From Hyperoodon ampullatus (taxonomy: Eukaryota; Chordata; Mammalia; Artiodactyla; Ziphiidae): a DNA stretch of 64,000 nt. Of the stretch, positions 23,746 to 35,916 are shown one piece after another. A program made the position numbers and the translations under genes. The stretch lies in contig CATKHW010000562.1 of assembly GCA_949752795.1 (NCBI GenBank), forward strand, positions 1-64,000, read 5' to 3'. Under the pieces are notes generated by a model, which worked only from the letters and a program-made list of their open reading frames with translations, did not search any database and was not told the DNA's origin. Numbering within the stretch: position 1 is the stretch's first letter; each line of letters starts with the position of its first letter.

Positions 23746-25482
23746 CTTGGCCAAAAAGGGCGTATGTGTTTTCTCCTGAATATATTTAGGAGATAATGCA
23801 TATGCCCTTTTTGGCCAAGCAAGCAAGCGGACAATGCAAATCTGCACTATAAAGAAGTATCACTTCCCACCGGTCAAAAGGGACATCCACAAAATGTGTA
23901 AAAACCAGAAAGGCAAGACAGGACCTGGAGAACAGGGATGCTTGTTATGCTGATGGGCGGGATGTAAACTGCCAACTGCCTCTCTGGAGGAGTGCATTGT
24001 GTTCTCTAAAAAAAGTAAACAACAGAGCTACAGAGCCAAAGGCACTTCCAGTCTAGGGAATATCCTTGGGAAAACTGAAAATCAATAAGACAAAACCACC
24101 CAAAAGTTTAGGGCTGCAGTGCTCTCAAGAACCTCAACTTGGGTACACTTTAAATATCCCAGGAAATATAAAAATGGTTCAAAAATTGTGGTACTTACGT
24201 AAGATGGAATATCCCTCAGCCATGAAATCAATGTCATAAGACCAGTAGCAGCAAAATGAGTGGATTCAGGTACGATGATTCTAAGTGAAATAAGTCACAC
24301 AGAAAAAGCAACTTATCATAAGATATCACTTATGAAGATCCTGTAAACATGGCTACACATGAACTGAGTTAGGAAAGAGAACAGAGTCTCACATTTAGAA
24401 AACACTCTTATGCCTGCTTAAGGGGGAAGGAGAGGTGGGGTGATCCATAAAACCAGAGTTTGATATAAGCACAGGTACCGTTCCAAAAACCAACTATGGA
24501 ATAGACAAGACATACACCTTCATCAGTGAAAGGGACTCAGAACCACATATTTCCCGCAGAGGAATATATCTGACTAGTAAGAATTTTAAAACCTTTGTAT
24601 TGATATGTCTCCGTAAGGGAAACAAGTGTTTCTAGACTGGCATAAACATGGCAGCGTGAATCAGCTCAAACCCACTATAAAAAGGAATTTCAAAAACAAA
24701 ACAATAAAACAAGGAAATTCTTTACAATTCCTTCAGGGTCTCTCATGAAACCTGGAATGACCCTATCTACAACGAGAGATGGATGTGGCATAAGGCTGGA
24801 CACTTGGAACTGAGAGGCTTGGTGAGATTGGATGAGCAAATGTAGACCCTTTAAAGCAATAATGCATGGCACGCATTCCAATGGTCCCAACTCTGCAGGT
24901 TGAAGGGTATATTACTACAGCTATAACATGTAGAGGAATCCTAGAGAATGGACACCCTGTGAATACGAAAGGTTTCTAAAACTCAACTAATAGTCCCTCT
25001 CCTGGTGCTCCGGTTTGACTTTCCAACTGCTTTACTATCAGTCTCCCAACTTGGAGAGACAGCACCTTTAACCTCCTGTTTCACACAGGTTGACAATTTG
25101 GCAGAGGATGAAAGGGAAGAGGGAGAACCAATGAGAGTGTAGCTGTTAGGCATTTGGAAGGCCACATATCACTGTAATTTCCCGGCAGGAAGAAGAATTA
25201 ACCAAAGTCTCAGCCACACACCGGGAACCAGCATAGGTCCTGAACCAAAATTTTGGACATGCGGTCAGCTCACAAAAAACGAGTTGAAAAATGGAGCTCA
25301 GGGGCACAGCAATTCACAAACTGGCAGAGTAATAAAGGACAACTATCGTCCAAAAATCTGTTGAGGGAAGGCAACTAGGCGGACTTGAAAGCGAGGCACA
25401 ATAGCAGGAAACAGATTTCAAGAGGTACGTTGGAATCGCCTTTAAAGCACAGGAAGAGGGGCACAACTTCGACAATGATGCA
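23746..25482 (+). repeat. Satellite monomer M12 (internal diverged copy)
   Basis: Length 1737 bp. Palindrome 23746-23819 has several unmatched changes (left GTATGTG; right TATTTAGGAGATAATGCATATG). The L1 piece is diverged and shares edge states with M0 and M1: CTACACATGAACTGA near 24353 and ACAGAGTCTCACATTTAG near 24381. It has small deletions such as AATATCCTTGGG near 24059. The diverged stretch ends at about 25150, after which the sequence is near identical to that before M18. Confidence 0.93.
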
Positions 25483-27221
25483 CTTGGCCAAAAAGGGCGT
25501 ATGCGTTTTCTCCTGAATATATTCAGGAGAAAATGCATACGCCCTTTTTGGCCAAGCAAGCAAGCGGGCAATGCAAATCTGCACTACAAAGAAGTATCAC
25601 TTCCCACCGGTCAAAAGGGACATCCACAAAATGTGTAAAAACCAGAAAGGCAAGACAGGCCCTGGAGAACAGGGAGCCTTGTTATGCTGATGGGCGGCAT
25701 GTAAATTGCCAACTGCCTCTCTGGAGGAGTGCATTGTGTTCCCTAAAACAAGTAAACAACAGAGCTACAGAGCCAAGGGCACTTCCAGTCTAGGGAATAT
25801 ACCTTGGGAAAACTGAAAATCAATAAGAGAGAGCCACCCCAAAATTTAGGGCTGCACTGCTTACAAGGACCTCAACTTGGGTACACCTTAAGTATCCCTG
25901 GAAATATAAAAATGGTTCAAAAAATTGTGGTACTTACGTACAATGGAATATCCCTCAGGCATGAAATCAATGTCATAAGACCAGTAGCAGCAAAATGGGT
26001 GGATTCAGGTACGATGATTCTAAGTGAAATAAGTCACACAGAAAAAGAAACTTATCATAAGATATCACTTATGAAGATCCTGTAAACATGGCTACACTTG
26101 AACTGAGTTAGGAAAGAGAACAGTGTCTCACATTTAGAAAACACTCTTATGCCTGCTTAAGGGGGAAGGAGAGGTGGGGTGATGCATAAAACCAGAGTTT
26201 GATATAAGCACAGGTACCGTTCCAAAAACCAACTATGGAATAGACAAGACCTACAACTTCCTCAGTGAAAGGGACTCAAAACCTCATATTTCCCACAGAG
26301 GAATATATCTGACTAGTAAGAATCTTAAAACCTATGTATTGATATGTCTCCTTAAGGGAATCAAGTGTGTCTAGACTGGCATAAACATGGGAGCGAGAAT
26401 CAGCTCAAACCCACTATAAAAAGGAATTTCAAAAACAAAACAAAAAAACTGGGAAATTCTTTACAATTCCTTCAGGGTCTCTCATGAAACCTGGAATGAC
26501 CCTATCTACAATGACAGCTGGATGTGGCATAAGGAGGGACACTTGGGACTGAGACGATTGGTGAGATTGGGTGAGCAAACGCAGACCCTTTAAAGCAATA
26601 ATGCATGACACCCATTCCATGGGTCCCAACTCTCCAACTTGAAGGGAATATTACTACAGTTATAACATGTACGGGAAACCTAGAGAACGGACACACTGTG
26701 AATATGAAAGTTTTCTAAAACTCAACGAATAGTCCCTCTCCTGGTGCTCTGGTTTGACTTTCCATCTGCTTTACTATCAACCTCCCAACTTGGAGAGACA
26801 GTCCCTTTAACCTCCTGGTTCGCACAGGTTGCCAATTTGGCAGAGGATGAAAGGGAAGAGGGAGAACCAATGAGAGAGTAGCTGTTAGGCATTTGGAAGG
26901 GGACATATCACTCTAAATTCCCGGGGGGAAGAAGAATTAACCAAAGTCTCAGCCACCCACCGGGAACCAGCATAAGTCCTGAACCAAAATTTTGGACTTG
27001 CGGTCAGCTCACCAAAAAGGAGTTGAAAAATGGAGCTCAGGGGCACAGCAATTCACAAACTGGCCGAGTAATAAAGGACAACTATCGTCCAAAAACCTGT
27101 TGAGGGAAGGCAACGAGGTGGACTCGAAAGCGAGGCAGAATAGCAGGAAACAGATTTCAATAGGTACGTTGGAATCGCCTTTAAAGAGCAGGAAGAGGGG
27201 CACAATTTCGACAATGATGCA
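25483..27221 (+). repeat. Satellite monomer M13
   Basis: Length 1739 bp. Palindrome 25483-25556 has one mismatch (AAATGCATACG). It pairs with M18 at an offset of 8695 bp: both carry GGGCGGCATGTAAATTGCC near 25692, AATAAGAGAGAGCC near 25821, TTAAGTATCCCTGG near 25888 and CATGGGAGCGAG near 26386. In the unassigned half, AAGGGGACATATC and AAATTCCCGGGG appear near 26897, as in M15, M18 and M22. Confidence 0.95.
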
Positions 27222-28960
27222 CTTGGCCAAAAAGGGCGTATGCGTTTTCTCCTGAATATATTCAGGAGAAAACGCATACGCCCTTTTTGGCCAAGCAAGC
27301 AAGCGGGCAATGCAAATCTGCACTACAAAGAAGTATCACTTCCCACCGGTCAAAAGGGACATCCACAAAATGTGTAAAAATCAGAAAGGCAAGGCAGGCC
27401 CAGGAGAACAGGGAGCCTTGTTATGCTGATGGACGGGATGTAAATTGCCAACTGCCTCTCTGGAGGAGTACATTGTGATCCCTAAAAGAAGTAAAGAACA
27501 GAGCTACAGAGCCAAGGGCACTTCCAGTCTAGGGAATATACCTTGGGAAAACTGAAAATCAATAAGACAGAGCCACCCCAAAATTTAGGGCTGCACTGCT
27601 TATAAGGACCTCAACTTGGGTACACCTTAAATGTCCAAGGAAATATGAAAATGGTTCAAAAAATTGTGGTATTTACATACGATGGAATAACCCTCAGCCA
27701 TGAAATCAATGTCATAAGACCAGTAACAGCAAAATGGTTAGATTCATGTACGATGATTCTAAGTGAAATAAGTCACACAGAAAAAGAAACTTATCATAAG
27801 ATATCACTTATGAAGATCCTGTAAACATGGCTACACTTGAACTGAGTTAGGAAAGAGAACAGTGTCTCACATTTAGAAAACACTCTTATGCCTGCTTAAG
27901 GGGGAAGGAGAGGTGGGGTGATGCATAAAACCAGAGTTTGATATAAGCACAGGTACCGTTCCAAAAACCAACTGTGGAATAGACAAGACCTACACCTTCC
28001 TCAGTGAAAGGGACTCAAAACCCCATATTTCCCACAGAGGAATATATCTGACTAGTAAGAATCTTAAAACCTATGGATTGATATGTCTCCGTAAGGGAAT
28101 CAAGTGTGTCTAGACTGGCATAAACATGGCAGTGAGAATCAGCTCAAACCCACTATAAAAAGGAATTTCAAAAATAAAACAAAAAAACTGGGAAATTCTT
28201 TACAATTCCTTCAGGGTCTCTAATGAAACCTGGAATGACACTATCTACAACGACAGCTGGATGTGGCATAAGGCTGGACACATGGGACTGAGAGGATTGG
28301 TGAGATTGGGTGAGCAAATGCAGACCCTTTAAAGCAATAATGCATGGCACCCATTCCATGGGTCCCAACTCTCCAACTTGAAGGGAATATTACTACAGTT
28401 ATAACATGTACGGGAAACCTAGAGAACGGACACACTGTGAATATGATAGTTTTCTAAAACTCAACGAATAGTCCCTCTCCTGGTGCTCTGGTTTGACTTT
28501 CCGTCTGCTTTACTATCAACCTCCCAACTTGGAGAGACAGTCCCTTTAACCTCCTGGTTCGCACAGGTTGCCAATTTGGCAGAGGATGAAAGGGAAGAGG
28601 GAGAACCAATGAGAGAGTAGCTGTTAGGCATTTGGAAGGGGACATATCACTCTAAATTCCCGGGGGGAAGAAGAATTAACCAAAGTCTCAGCCACCCACC
28701 GGGAACCAGCATAAGTCCTGAACCAAAATTTTGGACTTGCGGTCAGCTCACCAAAAAGGAGTTGAAAAATGGAGCTCAGGGGCACAGCAATTCACAAACT
28801 GGCCGAGTAATAAAGGACAACTATCGTCCAAAAACCTGTTGAGGGAAGGCAACGAGGTGGACTCGAAAGCGAGGCAGAATAGCAGGAAACAGATTTCAAT
28901 AGGTACGTTGGAATCACCTTTAAAGAGCAGGAAGAGGGGCACAATTTCGACAATGATGCA
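27222..28960 (+). repeat. Satellite monomer M14
   Basis: Length 1739 bp, perfect palindrome at 27222-27295. Nearly identical to M15 immediately to its right (offset 1739) and close to M19 and M23. Markers are GTACATTGTGATCCC near 27467, TTAAATGTCCAAGG near 27627, GTGGTATTTACATACG near 27667 and CCAGTAACAGC near 27720. One base changes AACAAAACA to AATAAAACA near 28172. Confidence 0.95.
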
Positions 28961-30699
28961 CTTGGCCAAAAAGGGCGTATGCGTTTTCTCCTGAATATAT
29001 TCAGGAGAAAACGCATACGCCCTTTTTGGCCAAGCAAGCAAGCGGGCAATGCAAATCTGCACTACAAAGAAGTATCACTTCCCACAGGTCAAAAGGGACA
29101 TCCACAAAATGTGTAAAAATCAGAAAGGCAAGGCAGGCCCAGGAGAACAGGGAGCCTTGTTATGCTGATGGACGGGATGGAAATTGCCAACTGCCTCTCT
29201 GGAGGAGTACATTGTGATCCCTAAAAGAAGTAAAGAACAGAGCTACAGAGCCAAGGGCACTTCCAGTCTAGGGAATATACCTTGGGAAAACTGAAAATCA
29301 ATAAGACAGAGCCACCCCAAAATTTAGGGCTGCACTGCTTATAAGGACCTCAACTTGGGTACACCTTAAATGTCCAAGGAAATATGAAAATGGTTCAAAA
29401 AATTGTGGTATTTACATACGATGGAATAACCCTCAGCCATGAAATCAATGTCATAAGACCAGTAACAGCAAAATGGGTAGATTCATGTACGATGATTCTA
29501 AGTGAAATAAGTCACACAGAAAAAGAAACTTATCATAAGATATCACTTATGAAGATCCTGTAAACATGGCTACACTTGAACTGAGTTAGGAAAGAGAACA
29601 GTGTCTCACATTTAGAAAACACTCTTATGCCTGCTTAAGGGGGAAGGAGAGGTGGGGTGATGCATAAAACCAGAGTTTGATATAAGCACAGGTACCGTTC
29701 CAAAAACCAACTGTGGAATAGACAAGACCTACACCTTCCTCAGTGAAAGGGACTCAAAACCCCATATTTCCCACAGAGGAATATATCTGACTAGTAAGAA
29801 TCTTAAAACCTATGGATTGATATGTCTCCGTAAGGGAATCAAGTGTGTCTAGACTGGCATAAACATGGCAGTGAGAATCAGCTCAAACCCACTATAAAAA
29901 GGAATTTCAAAAACAAAACAAAAAAACTGGGAAATTCTTTACAATTCCTTCAGGGTCTCTAATGAAACCTGGAATGACACTATCTACAACGACAGCTGGA
30001 TGTGGCATAAGGCTGGACACATGGGACTGATAGGATTGGTGATATTGCGTGAGCAAATGCAGACCCTTTAAAGCAATAATGCATGGCACCCATTCCATGG
30101 GTCCCAACTCTCCAACTTGAAGGGAATATTACTACAGTTATAACATGTACGGGAAACCTAGAGAACGGACACACTGTGAATATGATAGTTTTCTAAAACT
30201 CAACGAATAGTCCCTCTCCTGGTGCTCTGGTTTGACTTTCCGTCTGCTTTACTATCAACCTCCCAACTTGGAGAGACAGTCCCTTTAACCTCCTGGTTCG
30301 CACAGGTTGCCAATTTGGCAGAGGATGAAAGGGAAGAGGGAGAACCAATGAGAGAGTAGCTGTTAGGCATTTGGAAGGGGACATATCACTCTAAATTCCC
30401 GGGGGGAAGAAGAATTAACCAAAGTCTCAGCCACCCACCGGGAACCAGCATAAGTCCTGAACCAAAATTTTGGACTTGCGGTCAGCTCACCAAAAACGAG
30501 TTGAAAAATGGAGCTCAGGGGCACAGCAATTCACAAACTGGCCGAGTAATAAAGGACAACTATCGTCCAAAAATCTGTTGAGGGAAGGCAACGAGGTGGA
30601 TTCGAAAGCGAGGCAGAATAGCAGGAAACAGATTTCAATACGTACGTTGAAATCGCCTTTAAAGAGCAGGAAGAGGGGCAAAATTTCGACAATGATGCA
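28961..30699 (+). repeat. Satellite monomer M15
   Basis: Length 1739 bp, perfect palindrome at 28961-29034. It is the tandem twin of M14 and carries the same GATCCC, ATGTCCAAGG and TTTACATACG markers. Private differences include GGGATGGAAATTGCC near 29174 and TGATATTGCGTGAGC near 30041. Its right end (from about 30470) takes the M6/M16 form (TACGTACGTTGAAATCGCC near 30638). Confidence 0.95.
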
Positions 30700-32438
30700 C
30701 TTGGCCAAAAAGGGCGTATGCGTTTTCTCCTGAATATATTCAGGAGAAAACGCATACGCCCTTTTTGGCCAAGCAAGCAAGCGGGCAATGCAAATCTGCA
30801 CTACAAAGAAGTATCACTTCCCACCGGTCAAAAGGGACATCCACAAAATGTGTAAAAATCAGAAAGGCAAGGCAGGCCCAGGAGAACAGGGAGCCTTGTA
30901 ATGCTGATGGACGGGATGTAAATTGCCAACTGCCTCTCTGGAGGAGTACATTGTGTTCCCTAAAAAAAGTAAAGAACAGAGCTACAGAGCCAAGGGCACT
31001 TCCAGTCTAGGGAATATACCTTGGGAAAACTGAAAATCAATAAGACATAGCCACCCCAAAATTTAGGGCTGCACTGCTTATAAGGACCTCAACTTGGGTA
31101 CACCTTAAATATCCAAGGAAATATAAAATTGGTTCAAAAAATGGTGGTACTTACGTACGACGGAATAACCCTCAGCCACGAAATCAATGTCATAAGACCA
31201 GTAGCAGCAAAATGGGTGGATTCAGGTACGATGATTCTAAGTGAAATAAGTCACACAGAAAAAGAAACTTATCATAAGATATCACTTATGAAGATCCTGT
31301 AAACATGGCTACACTTGAACTGAGTTAGGAAATAGAACAGTGTCTCACATTTAGAAAACACTCTTATGCCTGTTTAAGGGGGAAGGAGAGGTGGGGTGAT
31401 GCATAAAACCAGAGTTTGATATAAGCACAGGTACCGTTCCAAAAACCAACTATGGAATAGACAAGACCTACACCTTCCTCAGTGAAAGGGACTCAAAACC
31501 CCATATTTCCTGCAGAGGAATATATTTGACTAGTAAGAATCTTAAAACCTATGGATTGATATGTCTCCGTAAGGGAATCAAGTGTGTCTAGACTGGCATA
31601 AACATGGCAGCGAGAATCAGCTCAACCCCACTATAAAAAGGAATTTCAAAAACAAAACAAAAAAACTGGGAAATCCTTTACAATTCCTTCAGGGTCTCTG
31701 ATGAAACGTGGAATGACCCTATCTACAATGACAGCTGGATGTGGCATAAGGAGGGACACTTTGGACTGAGACTATTGGTGAGATTGGGTTAGCAAATGCA
31801 TACCCTTTAAAGCACAAATGCCTGGCACCCATTCCATTGGTCCCAACTCTCTAGGTTGAAGGGAATATTACTACAGCTCTAACATGTACGGGAAACCTAG
31901 AGAACGGACACACTGTGAATACGAAAAGTTTCTAAAACTCAACGAATAGTCCCTCGCCTGGTGTTCCGGTTTGACTTTCCATCTGTTTTACTATCAACCT
32001 CCCCACTTGGAGAGACAGCCCCTTTAACCTCCTGGTTCGCACAGGTTGCCAATTTGGCAGAGGATGAAAGGGAACAGGGAGAACCAATGAGAGAGTAGCT
32101 GTTAGGCATTTGGACGGGCACATATCACTGTAATTTCCCAGCAGGAAGAAGAATTAACCAAAGTCTCAGCCACCCACCGGGAACCAGTATAGGTCCTGAA
32201 CCAAAATTTTGGACTTGCGGTCAGCTCACCAAAAACGATTTGAAAAATGGAGCTCAGGGGCACAGCAATTCACAAACTGGCCGAGTAATAAAGGACAACT
32301 ATCGTCCAAAAATCTGTTGAGGGAAGGCAACGAGGCGGACTTGAAAGCGAGGCAGAATAGCAGGAAACAGATTTCAAGAGGTACGTTGGAATCGCCTTTA
32401 AAGCACAGGAAGAGGGGCCCAAATTCGACAATGATGCA
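30700..32438 (+). repeat. Satellite monomer M16
   Basis: Length 1739 bp, perfect palindrome at 30700-30773. Closest to M6 at an offset of 17,384 bp (CTTGTAATGCTG near 30895, GACATAGCC near 31045, AAATGGTGGTAC near 31139). It differs from M6 by few bases, for example an intact left palindrome arm and GGACGGGATG in place of GGACAGGATG. Confidence 0.95.
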
Positions 32439-34177
32439 CTTGGCCAAAAAGGGCGTATGCGTTTTTTCCTGAATACATTCAGGAGAAAACGCATACGCCC
32501 TTTTTGGCCAAGCAAGCAAGTGGGCAATGCAAATCTGCAGTACAAAGAAGTATCACTTCCCACCGGTCAAAAGGGACATCCACAAAATGTGTAAAAACCA
32601 GAAAGGCAAGACAGGCCCTGGAGAACAGGGATCCTTGTTATGCTGATGGACGGGATGTAAATTGCCAACTGCCTCTCTGGAGGAGTACATTGTGTTCCCT
32701 GAAAGAAGCAAAAAACAGAGCTACAGAGCCAAGGGAACTTTCAGTCTAGGGAATATACCTTGGGAAAACTGAAAATCAATAAGACAGAGCCACCCCAAAA
32801 TTTAGGGCTGCACTGCTTACAATGACCTCAACTTGTGTACACCTTAAATATCCCAGGAAATATAAAAATGGTTCAAAAAATTGTGGTACATAATTACGAT
32901 GGAATATCCCTCAGCCATGAAATCAATGTCATAAGACCAGTAGCAGCAAAATGGGTGGATTCAGGTACGATGATTCTAAGTGAAATAAGTCACACAGAAA
33001 AAGAAACTTATCATAAGATATCACTTATGAAGATCCTGTAAACATGGCTACACTTGAACTGAGTTAGGAAAGAGAACAGTGTCTCACATTTAGAAAACAC
33101 TCTTATGCCTGCTTAAGGGGGAAGGAGAGGTGGGGTGATGCATAAAACCAGAGTTTGATATAAGCACAGGTACCGTTCCAAAAACCAACTATGGAATAGA
33201 CAAGACCTACACCTTGCTCAGTGAAAGGGACTCAAAACCCCATATTTCCCGCAGAGGAATATATCTGACTAGTAAGAATCTTAAAACCTATGTATTGATA
33301 TGTCTCCGTAAGGGAATCAAGTGTGTCTAGACTGGCATAAACAGCGGAACGAGAATCAGCTCAAACCCACTATAAAAAGGAATTTCAAAAACAAAACAAA
33401 AAAACTGGGAAATTCTTTACAATTCCTTCAGGGTCTCTGATGAAACCAAGAATGACCCTATCTACAACGACAGCTGGATGTGGCATAAGGCTAGACACTT
33501 GGGCCTGAGACGATTGGTAAGATTGGGTGAGCAAATGCAGACCCTTTAAAGCAATAATGCATGGCACCCATTCCATGGGTCCCAACTCTCCAGGTTGAAG
33601 GGAATATTACTACAGCTATAACATGTACGGGAAACCTAGAGAACTGACCCACTGTGAATACAAAAGGTTTCTATAACTCAGTGAATAGTCCCTCTCCTAG
33701 TACTCCCGTTTGACTTTCCATCTGCTTTACTATCAACCTCCCAACTGGGAGAGACAGCCCCTTTAACCTCCTGGTTCGCACAGGTTGCCAATTTGGCAGA
33801 GGATGAAAAGGAAGAGGGAGAACCAATGAGAGAGAAGCTGTTAGGCATTTGGAAGGCCACATATCACTGTAATTTCCCGGCAGGAAGAAGAATTAACCAA
33901 AGTCTCAGCCACACACCGGGAACCAGCATAGGTCCTGAACCAAAATTTTGGACATGCGGTCAGCTCACAAAAAACGAGTTGAAAAATGGAGCTCAGGGGC
34001 ACAGCAATTCACAAACTGGCAGAGTAATAAAGGACAACTATCGTCCAAAAATCTGTTGAGGGAAGGCAACTAGGCGGACTTGAAAGCGAGGCACAATAGC
34101 AGGAAACAGATTTCAAGAGGTACGTTGGAATCGCCTTTAAAGCACAGGAAGAGGGGCACAACTTCGACAATGATGCA
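32439..34177 (+). repeat. Satellite monomer M17 (GTACATAATTACG subtype)
   Basis: Length 1739 bp. Palindrome 32439-32512 has the same central changes as M7. It pairs with M7 at an offset of 17,384-17,385 bp, and its L1 half pairs with M20 at 5217 bp. GTACATAATTACG lies near 32886 and AACAGCGGAACGAG near 33340. The right end (AACTAGGCGG near 34069) is shared with the ends of M7 and M12. Confidence 0.95.
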
Positions 34178-35916
34178 CTTGGCCAAAAAGGGCGTATGCG
34201 TTTTCTCCTGAATATATTCAGGAGAAAATGCATACGCCCTTTTTGGCCAAGCAAGCAAGCGGGCAATGCAAATCTGCACTACAAAGAAGTATCACTTCCC
34301 ACCGGTCAAAAGGGACATCCACAAAATGTGTAAAAACCAGAAAGGCAAGACAGGCCCTGGAGAACAGGGAGCCTTGTTATGCTGATGGGCGGCATGTAAA
34401 TTGCCAACTGCCTCTCTGGAGGAGTGCATTGTGTTCCCTAAAACAAGTAAACAACAGAGCTACAGAGCCAAGGGCACTTCCAGTCTAGGGAATATACCTT
34501 GGGAAAACTGAAAATCAATAAGAGAGAGCCACCCCAAAATTTAGGGCTGCACTGCTTACAAGGACCTCAACTTGGGTACACCTTAAGTATCCCTGGAAAT
34601 ATAAAAATGGTTCAAAAAATTGTGGTACTTACGTACGATGGAATATCCCTCAGGCATGAAATCAATGTCATAAGACCAGTAGCAGCAAAATGGGTGGATT
34701 CAGGTACGATGATTCTAAGTGAAATAAGTCACACAGAAAAAGAAACTTATCATAAGATATCACTTATGAAGATCCTGTAAACATGGCTACACTTGAACTG
34801 AGTTAGGAAAGAGAACAGTGTCTCACATTTAGAAAACACTCTTATGCCTGCTTAAGGGGGAAGGAGAGGTGGGGTGATGCATAAAACCAGAGTTTGATAT
34901 AAGCACAGGTACCGTTCCAAAAACCAACTATGGAATAGACAAGACCTACAACTTCCTCAGTGAAAGGGACTCAAAACCTCATATTTCCCACAGAGGAATA
35001 TATCTGACTAGTAAGAATCTTAAAACCTATGTATTGATATGTCTCCTTAAGGGAATCAAGTGTTTCTAGACTGGCATAAACATGGGAGCGAGAATCAGCT
35101 CAAACCCACTATAAAAAGGAATTTCAAAAACAAAACAAAAAAACTGGGAAATTCTTTACAATTCCTTCAGGGTCTCTCATGAAACCTGGAATGACCCTAT
35201 CTACAATGACAGCTGGATGTGGCATAAGGAGGGACACTTGGGACTGAGATGATTGGTGAGATTGGGTGAGCAAACGCAGACCCTTTAAAGCAATAATGCA
35301 TGGCACCCATTCCATGGGTCCCAACTCTCCAACTTGAAGGGAATATTACTACAGTTATAACATGTACGGGAAACCTAGAGAACGGACACACTGTGAATAT
35401 GAAAGTTTTCTAAAACTCAACGAATAGTCCCTCTCCTGGTGCTCTGGTTTGACTTTCCATCTGCTTTACTATCAACCTCCCAACTTGGAGAGACAGTCCC
35501 TTTAACCTCCTGGTTCGCACAGGTTGCCAATTTGGCAGAGGATGAAAGGGAAGAGGGAGAACCAATGAGAGAGTAGCTGTTAGGCATTTGGAAGGGGACA
35601 TATCACTCTAAATTCCCGGGGGGAAGAAGAATTAACCAAAGTCTCAGCCACCCACCGGGAACCAGCATAAGTCCTGAACCAAAATTTTGGACTTGCGGTC
35701 AGCTCACCAAAAAGGAGTTGAAAAATGGAGCTCAGGGGCACAGCATTTCACAAACTGGCCGAGTAATAAAGGACAACTATCGTCCAAAAACCTGTTGAGG
35801 GAAGGCAACGAGGTGGACTCGAAAGCGAGGCAGAATAGCAGGAAACAGATTTCAATAGGTACGTTGGAATCACCTTTAAAGAGCAGGAAGAGGGGCACAA
35901 TTTCGACAATGATGCA
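34178..35916 (+). repeat. Satellite monomer M18
   Basis: Length 1739 bp. Palindrome 34178-34251 has one mismatch (AAATGCATACG), as in M13. It is near identical to M13 throughout (offset 8695), with GGGCGGCATG near 34387 and AATAAGAGAGAGCC near 34516. Private changes include GTGTTTCTAGAC near 35060 and CAGCATTTCAC near 35741. Confidence 0.95.
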
